A stretch of DNA of 64,000 nt from Aquabacterium sp. OR-4 (GCF_025290835.2 NZ_JAOCQD020000002.1:310001-374000), one strand, 5' to 3'. Shown: positions 38,219-47,588, counted from the stretch's first letter. The notes: a model not told the origin generated them from the letters alone. Numbers and translations: made by a program.

Positions 38219-39328
38219 TCAGCCGGCCTCGGCCTGGCGCATCTGCCAGCGCAGCGCCAGCGTGGCCCCGCCCAGCATGCCGGCCAGGGCCAGCACGCTG
38301 CCGATCGACAGCGTGGACACGCCGCTCAGCCCCTGGCCCACGGTGCAGCCGAGCGCGGTGACGCCGCCGGCGCCCATCAGCACCGCCCCGGCCAGGTGGC
38401 GGCCGGTGTCGGCGGCACCGCCAAACCCTTCCCAGCGAAAACTGCGCGTGGCCAGCGCCACCGCCGCACTGCCGGCCACCACGCCCAGCGCCGCGGCCAT
38501 GCCCTGCGTGAACACGCGGCTGCCGTCGGTGGCGTAGATCAGCCACTCGATCAGGTAGGCCATCGGCGCGATGAAGCTGAACGACTCCATGCGCTGGCTG
38601 TTGGTGGCCAGGAAGGCCGGTTCCAGCGTCTGCGGGTGTTCGGCCAGGTGGCCGTGCACGCCGGTGAGCCACCACATGGCCACCACCAGCGCCCCCAGGC
38701 CGATGCCGCCGGCCAGCACCTCGGGCTGGCGCCCATCGCGCCGGGCCAGCACCCAGGCCGCCAGCGCGGCGGCGCACAGGCAGCCCAGCACGCCGGCGCG
38801 CTGGGCCGGTGTGCCGCCCAGGCCGGCCGCCAGCGTGGGCAGGTCGGCGCCACCGGGCAGCAGCCACTGCACCTGGTCGATGCTGGCGATGCGCGCCACC
38901 GCCAGCGCACCGCGGATGCTGGCCCAGGCCGCCAGACCGGCCACCAGCACCACCACCAGCGAGCGCAGGTTGCCGCCGCCCAGGCGCACCAGCGTGCGCG
39001 CCCCGCAGCCCGAGGCCAGCACCATGCCGACGCCGAACAGGCCGCCGCCCACGGCCAGCGACAGCCAGCGCAGCGCCGTGCCGGCGTAGATTGTGTCGGC
39101 CGCGCGCACCGCGCCGCTGGCCACCAGCAGGTTGAAGCCCAGCATGGCCACCGCCATCGCCAGCAGCCACATGCGCCAGCGCGCCGTGCCGCCGAACAGC
39201 AGCCAGTCGGCCACCGCCCCCATGGTGCAGAAATGGGTGTGCCGCGCCAGCGCGCCAAAGCCGGCGCCGAGCGCAAACGCGGCCCACAGCAGCTGACGGG
39301 TCAGCACGGGAAGATCGGATTCGCTCAT
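38219..39328 (-). CDS. YeeE/YedE-family sulfur-compound transporter
   Basis: A 369-residue integral membrane protein with about ten hydrophobic helices in two pseudo-repeats. The conserved cysteine-containing motifs are RHTHFCTMGAVAD in the first half, GMVLASGCGARTLVRLGGG, and GAGGVTALGCTVGQGLSG near the end. These cysteines form the relay in the thiosulfate importer TsuA, the characterised member. It therefore probably takes up thiosulfate or another reduced sulfur species. It lies 13 bases upstream of tcdA on the same strand, so both may be co-transcribed. Confidence 0.85.
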   Translation of the reverse strand: MSESDLPVLTRQLLWAAFALGAGFGALARHTHFCTMGAVADWLLFGGTARWRMWLLAMAVAMLGFNLLVASGAVRAADTIYAGTALRWLSLAVGGGLFGVGMVLASGCGARTLVRLGGGNLRSLVVVLVAGLAAWASIRGALAVARIASIDQVQWLLPGGADLPTLAAGLGGTPAQRAGVLGCLCAAALAAWVLARRDGRQPEVLAGGIGLGALVVAMWWLTGVHGHLAEHPQTLEPAFLATNSQRMESFSFIAPMAYLIEWLIYATDGSRVFTQGMAAALGVVAGSAAVALATRSFRWEGFGGAADTGRHLAGAVLMGAGGVTALGCTVGQGLSGVSTLSIGSVLALAGMLGGATLALRWQMRQAEAG

Positions 39329-39379
39329 CGCCAGCGCAGACAGGCCGGCGGGCCCGGCCGATGCAGGTGAAACAAGTGC

Positions 39380-40189
39380 CTAGCCCTTGAGTGCGGCCAC
39401 GCGTTCTTTGCCGGCGGCGGCGGCCTCGCTGGTGGGGTAGGCCTTGACCAGGTCGTCGATGGTCTTGCGCGCGCCGCGGCTGTCCTTCATCTCGATCTGG
39501 CAGTTGGCCACGGCCAGCAGGGCCTCGGGCGCACGCACATGGGTGGGTGCCGCGTTCACCAGGGCGCGGAAGGCGGCGATGGCGTCCTTGTAGTTCTTCT
39601 GGCCGTAGTAGGCATTGCCCAGCCAGAAGCGCAGCGAATCGCCATAACCGCTGGCCTGGAAGCGCTGCATGAAGCCGTTGATGGCCACCACCGCCTTGTC
39701 GAAGTCGCCGGTGCGCAGCACGGCCATGGCCTGGTCGTGGGCGCGACGCTCATGGGCCTCGACGACAAACTCCTTGCCGTCGAGCGCCACCTTCTGCGGT
39801 TCGACCGTGCGCAGGCGCTCGTCCAGGGCCTGCGAGGCATCCTTCAGGCGCTTTTGCAGCTCGGCGAGCTCGCGCGTGAGCTGCTCCTGGCCGCCGCGCA
39901 GTTTGGCGTTCTCGGCCTTCTGCGCCTCGAGCTGGGTGTTCAGGTCGAGCAGGCTGCGGCGCAGCTGCTGCACCTGGTCGGTGAGCTGGGTGGCGGCCTG
40001 CTGCAACTGCTCGGCCCGGCTGCGCGCGCCGTCTTCGCTGGCCTGGAAGCGGCTGCGCAGATCGAGGATGGCCTTGCGCGCCTCCTCGTCCTCGAGCAGG
40101 CCGGCGCGAGCGCCGGGGGTGCCCAGCAACAGGGCGGCCGCCATCAGGGCCGGCGACAGGCGGAGGGCAAACGGCAACGGCACGGTCAA
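39380..40189 (-). CDS. cpoB: Tol-Pal system periplasmic coordinator CpoB (YbgF)
   Basis: A 269-residue periplasmic protein. The signal peptide ends near GARAGL. A coiled coil follows (RSRAEQLQQAATQLTDQVQ onward), used for trimerisation. The C-terminal domain has three TPR repeats: AMAVLRTGDFDKAVVAINGF, GYGDSLRFWLGNAYYGQKNY and RAPEALLAVANCQIEMKDS. CpoB links the Tol-Pal machine to septal peptidoglycan synthesis. Its start overlaps the pal stop by four bases. Confidence 0.92.
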   Translation of the reverse strand: MTVPLPFALRLSPALMAAALLLGTPGARAGLLEDEEARKAILDLRSRFQASEDGARSRAEQLQQAATQLTDQVQQLRRSLLDLNTQLEAQKAENAKLRGGQEQLTRELAELQKRLKDASQALDERLRTVEPQKVALDGKEFVVEAHERRAHDQAMAVLRTGDFDKAVVAINGFMQRFQASGYGDSLRFWLGNAYYGQKNYKDAIAAFRALVNAAPTHVRAPEALLAVANCQIEMKDSRGARKTIDDLVKAYPTSEAAAAGKERVAALKG

Positions 40190-40803
40190 CGGTCCTTCAG
40201 TTCGGCGCGGCGGTTCTTGGCCCAGGCGGCCTCGTCGTGGCCGGTGTCGGCCGGGCGCTCCTTGCCGAAGCTCACCGCCTCGAGCTGGCTTTCGCCCACG
40301 CCCAGCAGGGCCAGGGTCTTGACCACCGCCTCGGCGCGCTTCTGGCCGAGCGCCAGGTTGTACTCGCTGCCGCCGCGCTCGTCGGTGTGGCCTTCCACGG
40401 TCATGCGCCGGGTCTTGGTGGCGTTCAGCGCCTTGGCATGGCTTTCGAGCAGACCGCGGAAGTCGTCCTTGACGACGAAGCTGTCGAAGTCGAAGAACAC
40501 CACGCGACCGGTGGGCGCCGCCACGGCGCTGGCGCCAGCACCGGCCACCGTGCTGCTGCCGGCCGCCGCGCCGCGGCTCAGATCAACCGTGGCCACCTGC
40601 GACTGCGGTGCCGCCGGCGTGGTGGTGCCCGCACGGGCGGTGGCGGTGCCGGGGCCGGTGGATGCGCTCACCGCGGTGGGCGTGCGGGTCTCGATCGGCG
40701 TCTCGTCGAGCTTGACGCTGGTGCCGCAGCCAGCCAGCAGCGCGGCCAGCGCGGTGGTCAATGCCGTGGTCTGGGCGCGGGTGCGAAGTCGCATGTTCAT
40801 CAT
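40186..40803 (-). CDS. pal: Peptidoglycan-associated lipoprotein Pal
   Basis: A 205-residue outer-membrane lipoprotein with lipobox LLAGCGT. The OmpA-like domain holds the peptidoglycan-binding motif VEGHTDERGGSEYNLALGQKRAEAV. The linker of about 60 residues is longer and richer in Ala/Thr than in E. coli. Two ATG codons two codons apart precede the signal; the first was kept. It interacts with TolB and anchors the outer membrane at the division site. Confidence 0.94.
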   Translation of the reverse strand: MMNMRLRTRAQTTALTTALAALLAGCGTSVKLDETPIETRTPTAVSASTGPGTATARAGTTTPAAPQSQVATVDLSRGAAAGSSTVAGAGASAVAAPTGRVVFFDFDSFVVKDDFRGLLESHAKALNATKTRRMTVEGHTDERGGSEYNLALGQKRAEAVVKTLALLGVGESQLEAVSFGKERPADTGHDEAAWAKNRRAELKDR

Positions 40804-40902
40804 CGATCCTTGCTCAATGGCGGCCGTGGTGGCCGCCCGGGTCGCCGGCCGCGGGTGCCGGTATCTGCCCGACCGGCGCTGCCGCCGGCGGGTGCGTCGG
40901 GT

Positions 40903-42201
40903 CTAGCGGATGTAGGGCCCCCAGGCCGGCTCGCGCACATCGAGGCCCTGGGTGGGCACCCGGCGTCGGATCTTGCCATCCAGGGTGGTGGTCATCAACA
41001 CGTCACGGCCCGCACTGCGGGTGGCGTAGATCAGCAGTCGGCCGTTCGGCGCGAAGCTGGGGCTTTCGTCGTCGGCGGTGTCGGTCAAGGCCAGCGGCGG
41101 CGCACTGCCGTCCAGCGGCATCAGCATCACCCGAAAGCCGTTCTCGCGGGTGATGTAGGCCAGCAGCCGGCCATCGGGGCTGAGCGCCGGGCTGATGTTG
41201 TAGGCGCCCTGGAAGGTCACCCGCTCAGCGCTGCCGCCGCCGGTCGGCATGCGGTAGACCTGCGGGCCGCCGCCGCGGTCGCTGACGAAATACACCTGCC
41301 GGCCATCGGGCGAGAAGCAGGCCTCGGTGTCGATGGCGCTGCTGGTGGTCAGGCGCCGCACGGCGTCGCCGGCCAGGTCGAGCAGGTAGACCTGCGACAG
41401 CCCGTCGCGGGTGAGCGTGACGGCCAGCCGCGTGCCATCGGGCGACCAGGCCGGCGCGCTGTTGCTGCCCTTGAAGGCGGCCACGCGCCGGCGCTCGCCG
41501 CTGGACACGTCCTGCACCATCACCACGGCCTTGCCGTCCTCGAAGGACACATAGGCCAGGCGCCGGCCATCGGGTGCCCAGGCCGGCGAGATGATGGGTT
41601 GCGGGCTGGCCAGGGCCGACTGCGCGCCCTCGCCATCGGCATCGGTGATGCGCAGCGTGTAGCGGTTGGCCACCCGGCTGACATAGGCAATGCGCGTGGC
41701 ATTGACGCCCGGCTCGCCCACCAGCTTGTCGTGCACCATGTCGGCGATGCGGTGCGCGGCCAGGCGCAGATCGGCCGCCGGCACCACCAGCGATTGCGCC
41801 GCCAGTTCCTGCGACTTGAGCACGTCCCACAGCTTGTAGCGCACGTCGAAGCGGCCATCGGCCAGCCGCGACACCGAACCCACCAGCAGCGCGTCGGCAC
41901 TGCGGGCGCGCCAGTCGGCCCATTGCGGCTGGCTGCGCTCGTCGAGCGCACCGCTGGAATCGACCAGGCGGAACACGCCGCTGGTGTCGAGATCGGCGCG
42001 GATGATCTGTGACAGGGCCTGGCCGCTGCGGTCTTCATCGCGCAGGCGGGTCACCGCGATCGGCAGCTGCGTGGCGCCGATGCCCGACACCTCGACCCTG
42101 AACTGGGCGCTGGCCGGCGGGGCCGTGAGCAGCGAGGCGGGAGCGATGGGGAGCAGGGAGGCGCTGAGGGCAGCGCTGAAGTGGCGGCGTCGAATCGGCA
42201 T
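40903..42201 (-). CDS. tolB: Tol-Pal system translocation protein TolB
   Basis: A 432-residue periplasmic beta-propeller. The Tat-like or Sec signal begins MPIRRRHFSAALSASLL and ends near ASAQF. The N-terminal domain has VEVSGIGATQLPIAV, and the propeller has the repeated SPDGRxLAY blades (WAPDGRRLAYVSFEDGK, WSPDGTRLAVTL, FSPDGRQVYFVSDRGG, LSPDGRLLAYIT). The start was chosen at the first Met before the signal. It is followed by pal after 99 bases. The tolQ, tolR and tolA genes that often precede it are absent here; ychJ lies upstream on the other strand, so they must be elsewhere. Confidence 0.95.
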   Translation of the reverse strand: MPIRRRHFSAALSASLLPIAPASLLTAPPASAQFRVEVSGIGATQLPIAVTRLRDEDRSGQALSQIIRADLDTSGVFRLVDSSGALDERSQPQWADWRARSADALLVGSVSRLADGRFDVRYKLWDVLKSQELAAQSLVVPAADLRLAAHRIADMVHDKLVGEPGVNATRIAYVSRVANRYTLRITDADGEGAQSALASPQPIISPAWAPDGRRLAYVSFEDGKAVVMVQDVSSGERRRVAAFKGSNSAPAWSPDGTRLAVTLTRDGLSQVYLLDLAGDAVRRLTTSSAIDTEACFSPDGRQVYFVSDRGGGPQVYRMPTGGGSAERVTFQGAYNISPALSPDGRLLAYITRENGFRVMLMPLDGSAPPLALTDTADDESPSFAPNGRLLIYATRSAGRDVLMTTTLDGKIRRRVPTQGLDVREPAWGPYIR

Positions 42202-42371
42202 CGAGGGGGTGGAGTCGATCAGCTTGCCGCAGGTTCCCTCGGGCCCCGCCAGCCAGCCTGGATGGCGCCGATTGTAGGCAGGCCGCCAGCCCCGGCCGCG
42301 CCAGCGGGCGCGCGCCGCCCTGCGGGATTCACCCAAGTCCTGCGCCATGTGCTTTGGCATCATCGCGCCCC

Positions 42372-42815
42372 ATGCCCGACCACGCGCCGCCTCTGCCAGC
42401 CACACCGCCACGGCCCATCCTGGCCGCCGCTAGCGCCTGCCCCTGTGGCAGCGCCCTGCCCTACGGCCGCTGCTGCGGCCGCTGGCATGCCGGCGCGCTG
42501 CACCTGCAGGCGCCCGACGCACAGGCGCTGATGCGCTCGCGCTACAGCGCCTTCGTGCTGGGCCTGGGCGAGTACCTGCTGGCCACCTGGGCCGAACACA
42601 CCCGTCCCGCGCACATCGACTTCGAGCCGGGCCTGCGCTGGCTGGGCCTGCAGGTGCGCCAGCACCGCCAGATCGACGCGCAGCACGCCGAGGTCGAGTT
42701 CGTGGCCCGCAGCAAGCTGGGCGGCCGTGCGCACCGGCTGCACGAGACCAGCCGCTTCACCCGCGATGCGGCCGGGCGCTGGTTCTATGTGGATGGCGCA
42801 CTGCATGCCGGCTGA
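42372..42815 (+). CDS. ychJ: YchJ family SEC-C metal-binding protein
   Basis: A 147-residue UPF0225/YchJ protein. The zinc-binding SEC-C motif CPCGSALPYGRCCGRWH is at about residues 24-40, followed by LMRSRYSAFVLGLGEYLLATW and a C-terminal NTF2-like strand set ending RWFYVDGAL. The function of the family is not defined; the SEC-C module binds zinc and sometimes ribosomes or SecB. It is divergent from tolB. Confidence 0.88.
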   Translation: MPDHAPPLPATPPRPILAAASACPCGSALPYGRCCGRWHAGALHLQAPDAQALMRSRYSAFVLGLGEYLLATWAEHTRPAHIDFEPGLRWLGLQVRQHRQIDAQHAEVEFVARSKLGGRAHRLHETSRFTRDAAGRWFYVDGALHAG

Positions 42816-42884
42816 GGCCGCCACGGGCCGTGGGCCACGCGGCCGCGGCGCACCGGTGGGGCGGTCGCATCGGGCGCGCGGTGC

Positions 42885-43412
42885 TCAGGCGGCGGCGGCG
42901 AACTCCTGCCGCACCATCGGCTGGGTCAGGCGCCAGGCCACCACGGCCAGCAGGCCGCACAGGCCCAGCATCACCAGCACCGACATCGAGCGCGTGGCCA
43001 CCACAAACCCGGCCACCACCGGGGCCACGGCCTGCGGCAGCGCGGCGTGGGCCAGCGTGCCCTGCACCAGCCACTGCACCACCGCCTGCTGCAGACCCAG
43101 GCCGGCCAGGCCCAGCACGATGGCCAGCACCAGCAGGCCGATCAGCGCGCGGCGCGCCCAGTCCTGGCGGCGCAGCAGGCCCACCGCGGCGGCCGAGGTC
43201 AGTGCCGCCAGCAGCAGTGCCAGGCCCTGCAGCCAGGGCATCAGCGCCGGCAGGGCTGCCGCCACATCGGCCGGCGCACCATCGAGCATGGCGCTGGACA
43301 TGAACATCGCCGACGAGGCCGAGCCGCAGATCAGCAGCGCCATCAGCAGCGCCAGCCAGGCCACGGCATTGACGAACAGCGAGCGGGAACCAACGGTGAA
43401 GGTCTGCGGCAT
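42885..43412 (-). CDS. Uncharacterised four-helix membrane protein
   Basis: A 175-residue protein with four hydrophobic helices: AVAWLALLMALLICGSA, PWLQGLALLLAALTSAAA, ALIGLLVLAIVLGLAGLG and VLVMLGLCGLLAVVAWR. The start at MPQTFTVGSRSLF was used because it places a short polar tail before the first helix. It has no motif that I recognise. It converges on ychJ and is divergent from truC, so it stands alone. Confidence 0.65.
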   Translation of the reverse strand: MPQTFTVGSRSLFVNAVAWLALLMALLICGSASSAMFMSSAMLDGAPADVAAALPALMPWLQGLALLLAALTSAAAVGLLRRQDWARRALIGLLVLAIVLGLAGLGLQQAVVQWLVQGTLAHAALPQAVAPVVAGFVVATRSMSVLVMLGLCGLLAVVAWRLTQPMVRQEFAAAA

Positions 43413-43618
43413 GAGGCGTCTCCGGTTGAGCCTAGGCGAGCGCGGCGGCCCGGTCACGGCAGGCTGAGAGTCCACGCTCGGCATGCGATGCTGCCGCGCC
43501 GGCGTGACAGGCGTCTTTCAGGCACCGGCCAGGTGCGCGGCGTCAGGCCCGCGTATCGCCTGCGCAACAGCCCGGTCTTGACGCCGCCACTGCAGCGCCT
43601 TGCCGAACATCGCGCCCT

Positions 43619-43662
43619 CCACCGCCCACACCACCGCAAACGCCACCGCCCACACCACCGCA
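43619..43662. repeat. Direct repeat of a 20-bp CA-rich unit upstream of truC
   Basis: The 20-base unit beginning ccaccgcccaca occurs twice exactly, separated by aacg, and the CACC-rich bias continues up to the truC start codon. It leaves the leader almost free of G, hence unstructured and without a clear ribosome-binding site. Confidence 0.8.
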
Positions 43663-43687
43663 CCCACCACCACATCATCCACTCGCC

Positions 43688-44428
43688 ATGACCCCCGCAG
43701 GCCCGCTGACCCTGATCCACCAGGACCCCTGGCTGCTGGCCGTGCACAAGCCGGCCGGCCTGCTGGTGCACCGCAGCGCGCTGGACGCCCATGCCGACGA
43801 CGACCTGGTGACCCGCCTGCGCCAGCAGCTCGATGCGCCGGTCTGGCCCGCCCACCGGCTCGACAAGGGCACCTCGGGCGTGCTGCTGCTGGCGCGCGAC
43901 GCCCACACCGCCGGCCTGCTGGGCGCCGCCTTTGCCGAGGGCCGCACCAGCAAGCACTACCTGGCGCTGGTTCGCGGCTGGCCGGGCGCGCCGGGGGCCA
44001 GTGGCCTGATCGAGCAGCCGCTGGCCCGTGACCCCGAACTGCCCTCGGCCGGCCAGCCACGGCTGGAGGCCAGCACGCGCTGGCAGGTGCTGCAGCAGCT
44101 GGACTGGCCGCTGGCCACGCACGCACAGCACGCCGGCACCCGCGTGGCACTGATGGCGGTGCAGCCGCTGACCGGCCGCCGCCACCAGATCCGCCGGCAC
44201 TTCAAGCACATCGGCCATCCGCTGATTGGCGACGCCACCCATGGCAAGGGGCCCTTGAACCGCGCCATCGCCGCCTGGCTGGGCCACGGCCGCCTGTGGC
44301 TGCACGCCTGCCAGCTGGAACTGACGCATCCGGTGAGCGGCCAGCCGCTGCGGCTGCAGGCGGCGCCGGGGCCCGAGTGGGCACGGCTGCAGTCCGACAG
44401 CGGATCAACGCCGGCGCCTGGCCCCTGA
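43688..44428 (+). CDS. truC: RluA-family pseudouridine synthase, TruC-like
   Basis: A 246-residue pseudouridine synthase. The catalytic Asp lies in the motif HRLDKGTSG near residue 58. Other conserved segments are LAVHKPAGLLVH, SKHYLALVRG and LTGRRHQIRRHFKHIGHPLIGD. The short size without an S4 domain and the PLTGRRHQIRRH sequence match TruC, which modifies U65 of tRNA. RluA-type activity on 23S rRNA is the alternative. Confidence 0.87.
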   Translation: MTPAGPLTLIHQDPWLLAVHKPAGLLVHRSALDAHADDDLVTRLRQQLDAPVWPAHRLDKGTSGVLLLARDAHTAGLLGAAFAEGRTSKHYLALVRGWPGAPGASGLIEQPLARDPELPSAGQPRLEASTRWQVLQQLDWPLATHAQHAGTRVALMAVQPLTGRRHQIRRHFKHIGHPLIGDATHGKGPLNRAIAAWLGHGRLWLHACQLELTHPVSGQPLRLQAAPGPEWARLQSDSGSTPAPGP

Positions 44429-44526
44429 CCCGCCGGCCACGGGCCCCGACAATGGCGCCGTGCCGCCCACGGCGTCATCCGCCCCCCGGTCGCCCGACCC
44501 CCGCCCCCAGCCACCCCGCGCACCGC

Positions 44527-45414
44527 ATGCCCGCAGGACCTCTTGCCGCCGCCCTGTCCTACATCCTGTGGGGCCTGTTTCCGCTGTACATCAAGCAGCT
44601 GGCCCAGGTGCCGGCGCTGGAGCTGGTGGCGCACCGCTCGTGGTGGTCGCTGGTGCTGGTGCTGGCCCTGCTGGCGGGGCAGCAGCGCTGGGCCTGGCTG
44701 GGCCAGGTGCTGCGCGCGCCGCGCACGCTGGCGGCCTTTGCCTGCAGCTCGCTGCTGCTCTCCGCCAACTGGCTGATCTACGTGTGGGCGGTCAACGATG
44801 GCCGCGTGCTCGATGCCAGCCTGGGCTACTTCATCAACCCGCTGTTCAATGTGCTGCTGGGCTACGCCGTGCTGCACGAGCGGCCGCGGCCGCTGCAGTG
44901 GGCCGCCGTGGGCCTGGCCGCGGCCGGCGTGCTGTGGCTGGCCATCGGCACCGGCCATGTGCCCTGGGTGTCGCTGGCGCTGGCCGCCAGCTTCGGCCTG
45001 TATGGCCTGCTGCGCAAGACCGCCGCACTGGGCGCGCTGGAAGGCCTGGCGCTCGAAACCCTGCTGCAGGCACCGCTGGCGCTCGGCTGGCTGCTGTGGC
45101 TGGGCACGCAGGGCCGTGGCCAGTTCGGCCAGGGCGACGCCGGCACCGATCTGCTGCTGCTGTTGGCCGGCCCGGCCACCGCGGTGCCGCTGCTGCTGTT
45201 TGCCTTTGGCGCGCGGCGCATCACGCTGGCCACGCTCGGTCTGCTGCAGTACCTGGGGCCGACGATCCAGTTCGCGCTGGGCGTGTTCGTCTATGCAGAG
45301 CCTTTTGACGCCCGCCGCGGCCTGGGCTTTGCGCTGATCTGGGCCGCGCTGGCGCTCTACAGCGCCGAAAGCTGGCGCGTGCTGCGCCAGCAGCGCCGCG
45401 CGGCCACGGCCTGA
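44527..45414 (+). CDS. rarD: EamA-family transporter RarD
   Basis: A 295-residue inner-membrane protein of the drug/metabolite transporter superfamily with ten predicted helices. RarD-specific sequence includes LSYILWGLFPLYIKQL at the N-terminus, ELVAHRSWWSLV, NWLIYVWAVNDGRVLDASLGYFINPL and LGLLQYLGPTIQFALGVFVYAE near the C-terminus. The name comes from a chloramphenicol-sensitivity phenotype; the natural substrate is not known. It lies 100 bases behind truC. Confidence 0.9.
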   Translation: MPAGPLAAALSYILWGLFPLYIKQLAQVPALELVAHRSWWSLVLVLALLAGQQRWAWLGQVLRAPRTLAAFACSSLLLSANWLIYVWAVNDGRVLDASLGYFINPLFNVLLGYAVLHERPRPLQWAAVGLAAAGVLWLAIGTGHVPWVSLALAASFGLYGLLRKTAALGALEGLALETLLQAPLALGWLLWLGTQGRGQFGQGDAGTDLLLLLAGPATAVPLLLFAFGARRITLATLGLLQYLGPTIQFALGVFVYAEPFDARRGLGFALIWAALALYSAESWRVLRQQRRAATA

Positions 45415-45480
45415 AGAACCGGCTCAGGGCACCGGGACCGGCTGCGGAGGCGGCCACGGGCCCGCATGGCCGGGCAAGGC

Positions 45481-46062
45481 TCAGGCGCGCAGGTCCCCGG
45501 CCAGGCAGGCCAGAGTTTCGGCGGGCAGGCTCAGGTGCGCGGGGTAGTGGGTGTGGTCGCAGCCGATCTTCACCGCGGCGCCGGCCCGCACCGCCTGCCG
45601 CGCCGCGGCACCGAACTCGAAGCGCACGAAGTGCACCGCCGAGGTCTTGACCTCGTTCTCGCGATCCAGGTCCTCGTCGGCCACGGCATAGATGCGCGGC
45701 TGGCCTTCAACCTCGACGAACAGCCGGTCTTCCACGCCGATCAGCCGCGCCAGCTCGCGGCGGCGCTCGTGCGCATCGGGGTACTCGAGCAGCACCGTGG
45801 CCTTCCAGTTGCTGCCGTCGGGCAGCAGCGGCGCATAGGCCTCGATCTCGGACTGGATGCCGGCCTCGTCGAAGATCTTCTCGATGTGCAGCATCTCCTG
45901 GATCTGGCGGCGGATGGTGGCCTCGTCCTCGAACTGCAGGGTCATGTGCTCGCCCAGCGCCACGCTGCGGCGCTGGCGGTGGGCAATGTGGCCAGGCCGG
46001 CTGCTCTGGCGCACCTTGGCATAGGCCTCCAGCGTGAGCAGGCTGTCGCGGGTGATGGTCAT
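45481..46062 (-). CDS. DUF3501 family protein
   Basis: A 193-residue protein with the DUF3501 layout: RDSLLTLEAYAKVRQSSR at the N-terminus, EHMTLQFEDEATIRRQIQEMLHIE in the middle, and HFVRFEFGAAARQAVRAG before a C-terminal IGCDHTHYPAHLSL segment with Cys and His residues that could bind metal. Function is unknown. It ends a three-gene set with rubrerythrin and a CCG-domain iron-sulfur protein that is commonly conserved together, suggesting a shared role in peroxide defence or redox repair. Confidence 0.85.
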   Translation of the reverse strand: MTITRDSLLTLEAYAKVRQSSRPGHIAHRQRRSVALGEHMTLQFEDEATIRRQIQEMLHIEKIFDEAGIQSEIEAYAPLLPDGSNWKATVLLEYPDAHERRRELARLIGVEDRLFVEVEGQPRIYAVADEDLDRENEVKTSAVHFVRFEFGAAARQAVRAGAAVKIGCDHTHYPAHLSLPAETLACLAGDLRA

Positions 46063-46070
46063 GGTGGGTC

Positions 46071-46110
46071 GGGCGGAGAAGGGGCGGAGAAGGGGCGGAA
46101 AAGGGGCGGA
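46071..46110. repeat. Tandem 11-bp purine-rich units between the Fe-S gene and DUF3501
   Basis: Units are gggcggagaa, ggggcggagaa, ggggcggaaaa and ggggcgga. On the coding (minus) strand they form a C/T-rich leader before DUF3501 that lacks a Shine-Dalgarno purine tract. Translation of DUF3501 may thus depend on coupling to the upstream gene or on an unstructured leader. Confidence 0.8.
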
Positions 46111-47472
46111 TCAATCCAGGCCATAGGCCTGGCGCAGCAGGCTCAAGGGGTGTTGCAGGGCCTTGGCCGGCAGGCCGGCCTGGGCCATGCCCTGGGCGAT
46201 GTGGTGGCCGGCCAGCGCGCAGTCGCTGGCGATGACATCGGGCTCGTCCCGGGCCATGGCCTTGAACACCGGCTTGCCGATCTTCATGGCCACCGGGTGG
46301 GTGGGCGTCTTCACGCCATAGGTGCCGGCATGGCCCGAGCAGCGCTCCACGGTGTTGAGCCTGACCTGCACCGTCTGGCCGATCAGCTTGAACATCTCCT
46401 CGGTCTTGCGGCCGATGTTCTGCACCCGACCATGGCAGGGGATGTGGTAGCTCACCTTGCCCAGATCACGCTGGAAGTCGGTGCGCAGCAGGCCGTCTTT
46501 GTGGCGGCCCACCAGGTACTCGAAGGGGTCGAACATCGCGTCGCGCACCGCCAGCACATCGGGCTCGTCGGGAAACATCAGCGGCAGTTCCTGCTTGAAC
46601 ATCAGCGTGCAGCTGGGAATGGCGCTCAAGATGGCATAGCCCTCGCGTGCATAGCGTGCCAACACGGGGATGTTGGCGTTCTTGTGCCGCTCCACCGTCT
46701 TCAGATCGCCCAGCTCGAGCTTGGGCATGCCGCAGCAGGCCTCCTTGTCGACGATGACATAGGGCACCGCGTTGTGCGCCAGCACCTTGAGCAGATCGTG
46801 GCCGATGCCGGGCTCGTTGTAATTGACATAGCAGGTGGCAAACACCGCCACCTTGCCCGGCGTGCGCGGGCCGTCGCGCACCGCGTGCGCCGGGCCCGAG
46901 CCACCGGACCGTGCGGCCGACCAGCGAAAGCGCCGCGTGGCCAGCTCGGGCATCCAGGCCTCGGGGTGCACGCCCAGCACGCTGTCCATCGCGCCGCGCG
47001 CCAGCTTCGTTCGGTTGACCGCATTGACCGCCTGCACCACCACCGGAATGCCGGCAAAGCTGCCGTGCACATCGGTGCTGGCCAGAAACTTGGCGCCCTC
47101 GCCCACCAGGCCCTGGCCGAACTGGATGGCCTTGGCGCGCAACATCAGGTGCGGAAAATCCAGCTGCCAGGGATGCGGCGGCGTGTACGGACACTTGGTC
47201 ATGTAGCACAGGTCGCACAGGTAGCACTGGTCGACCACCTTGGCGTAGTCGGCCTTGGCCACGCCGTGCACCTCGCCATCGGCGGTGGCATCCACCAGGT
47301 CGAACAGGGTCGGAAAGCTCTGGCACAGGCTCACGCAGCGGCGGCAGCCATGGCAGATGTCGAACACCCGCTCGAGCTCGGCGTTGCAGGCATCGCGATC
47401 ATGGAAGTCGGGGTGCTTCCAGTTCAGCGGATGGCGGGTGGGCGCCTCGAGATTGCCTTCACGCGTGCTCAT
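46111..47472 (-). CDS. CCG-domain iron-sulfur oxidoreductase (GlpC/HdrD-like)
   Basis: A 453-residue cytoplasmic protein. Two [4Fe-4S] motifs are in the N-terminal half (CHGCRRCVSLC and CYLCDLCYMTKCP). Two CCG domains follow, recognisable by ACCGMPKLELGD and ERCSGHAGTYG, which in heterodisulfide reductase HdrB-type proteins hold a noncubane cluster. The start is set by GGAGG seven bases upstream of MSTREGN. It lies between rubrerythrin and DUF3501. It probably feeds electrons to rubrerythrin or a partner, replacing the rubredoxin domain that this rubrerythrin lacks; that is inference. Confidence 0.88.
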   Translation of the reverse strand: MSTREGNLEAPTRHPLNWKHPDFHDRDACNAELERVFDICHGCRRCVSLCQSFPTLFDLVDATADGEVHGVAKADYAKVVDQCYLCDLCYMTKCPYTPPHPWQLDFPHLMLRAKAIQFGQGLVGEGAKFLASTDVHGSFAGIPVVVQAVNAVNRTKLARGAMDSVLGVHPEAWMPELATRRFRWSAARSGGSGPAHAVRDGPRTPGKVAVFATCYVNYNEPGIGHDLLKVLAHNAVPYVIVDKEACCGMPKLELGDLKTVERHKNANIPVLARYAREGYAILSAIPSCTLMFKQELPLMFPDEPDVLAVRDAMFDPFEYLVGRHKDGLLRTDFQRDLGKVSYHIPCHGRVQNIGRKTEEMFKLIGQTVQVRLNTVERCSGHAGTYGVKTPTHPVAMKIGKPVFKAMARDEPDVIASDCALAGHHIAQGMAQAGLPAKALQHPLSLLRQAYGLD

Positions 47473-47588
47473 GCGGGCCTCCGTCGCAAGCCATTGGACA
47501 ACGAGGGGCACGGCGGCCCCTCGTGATGCCTTGCCGTGGCGCGTGGCGGGGTGATCGGCACCCGGCCCGCGGCCACGGCCTCACGCCC

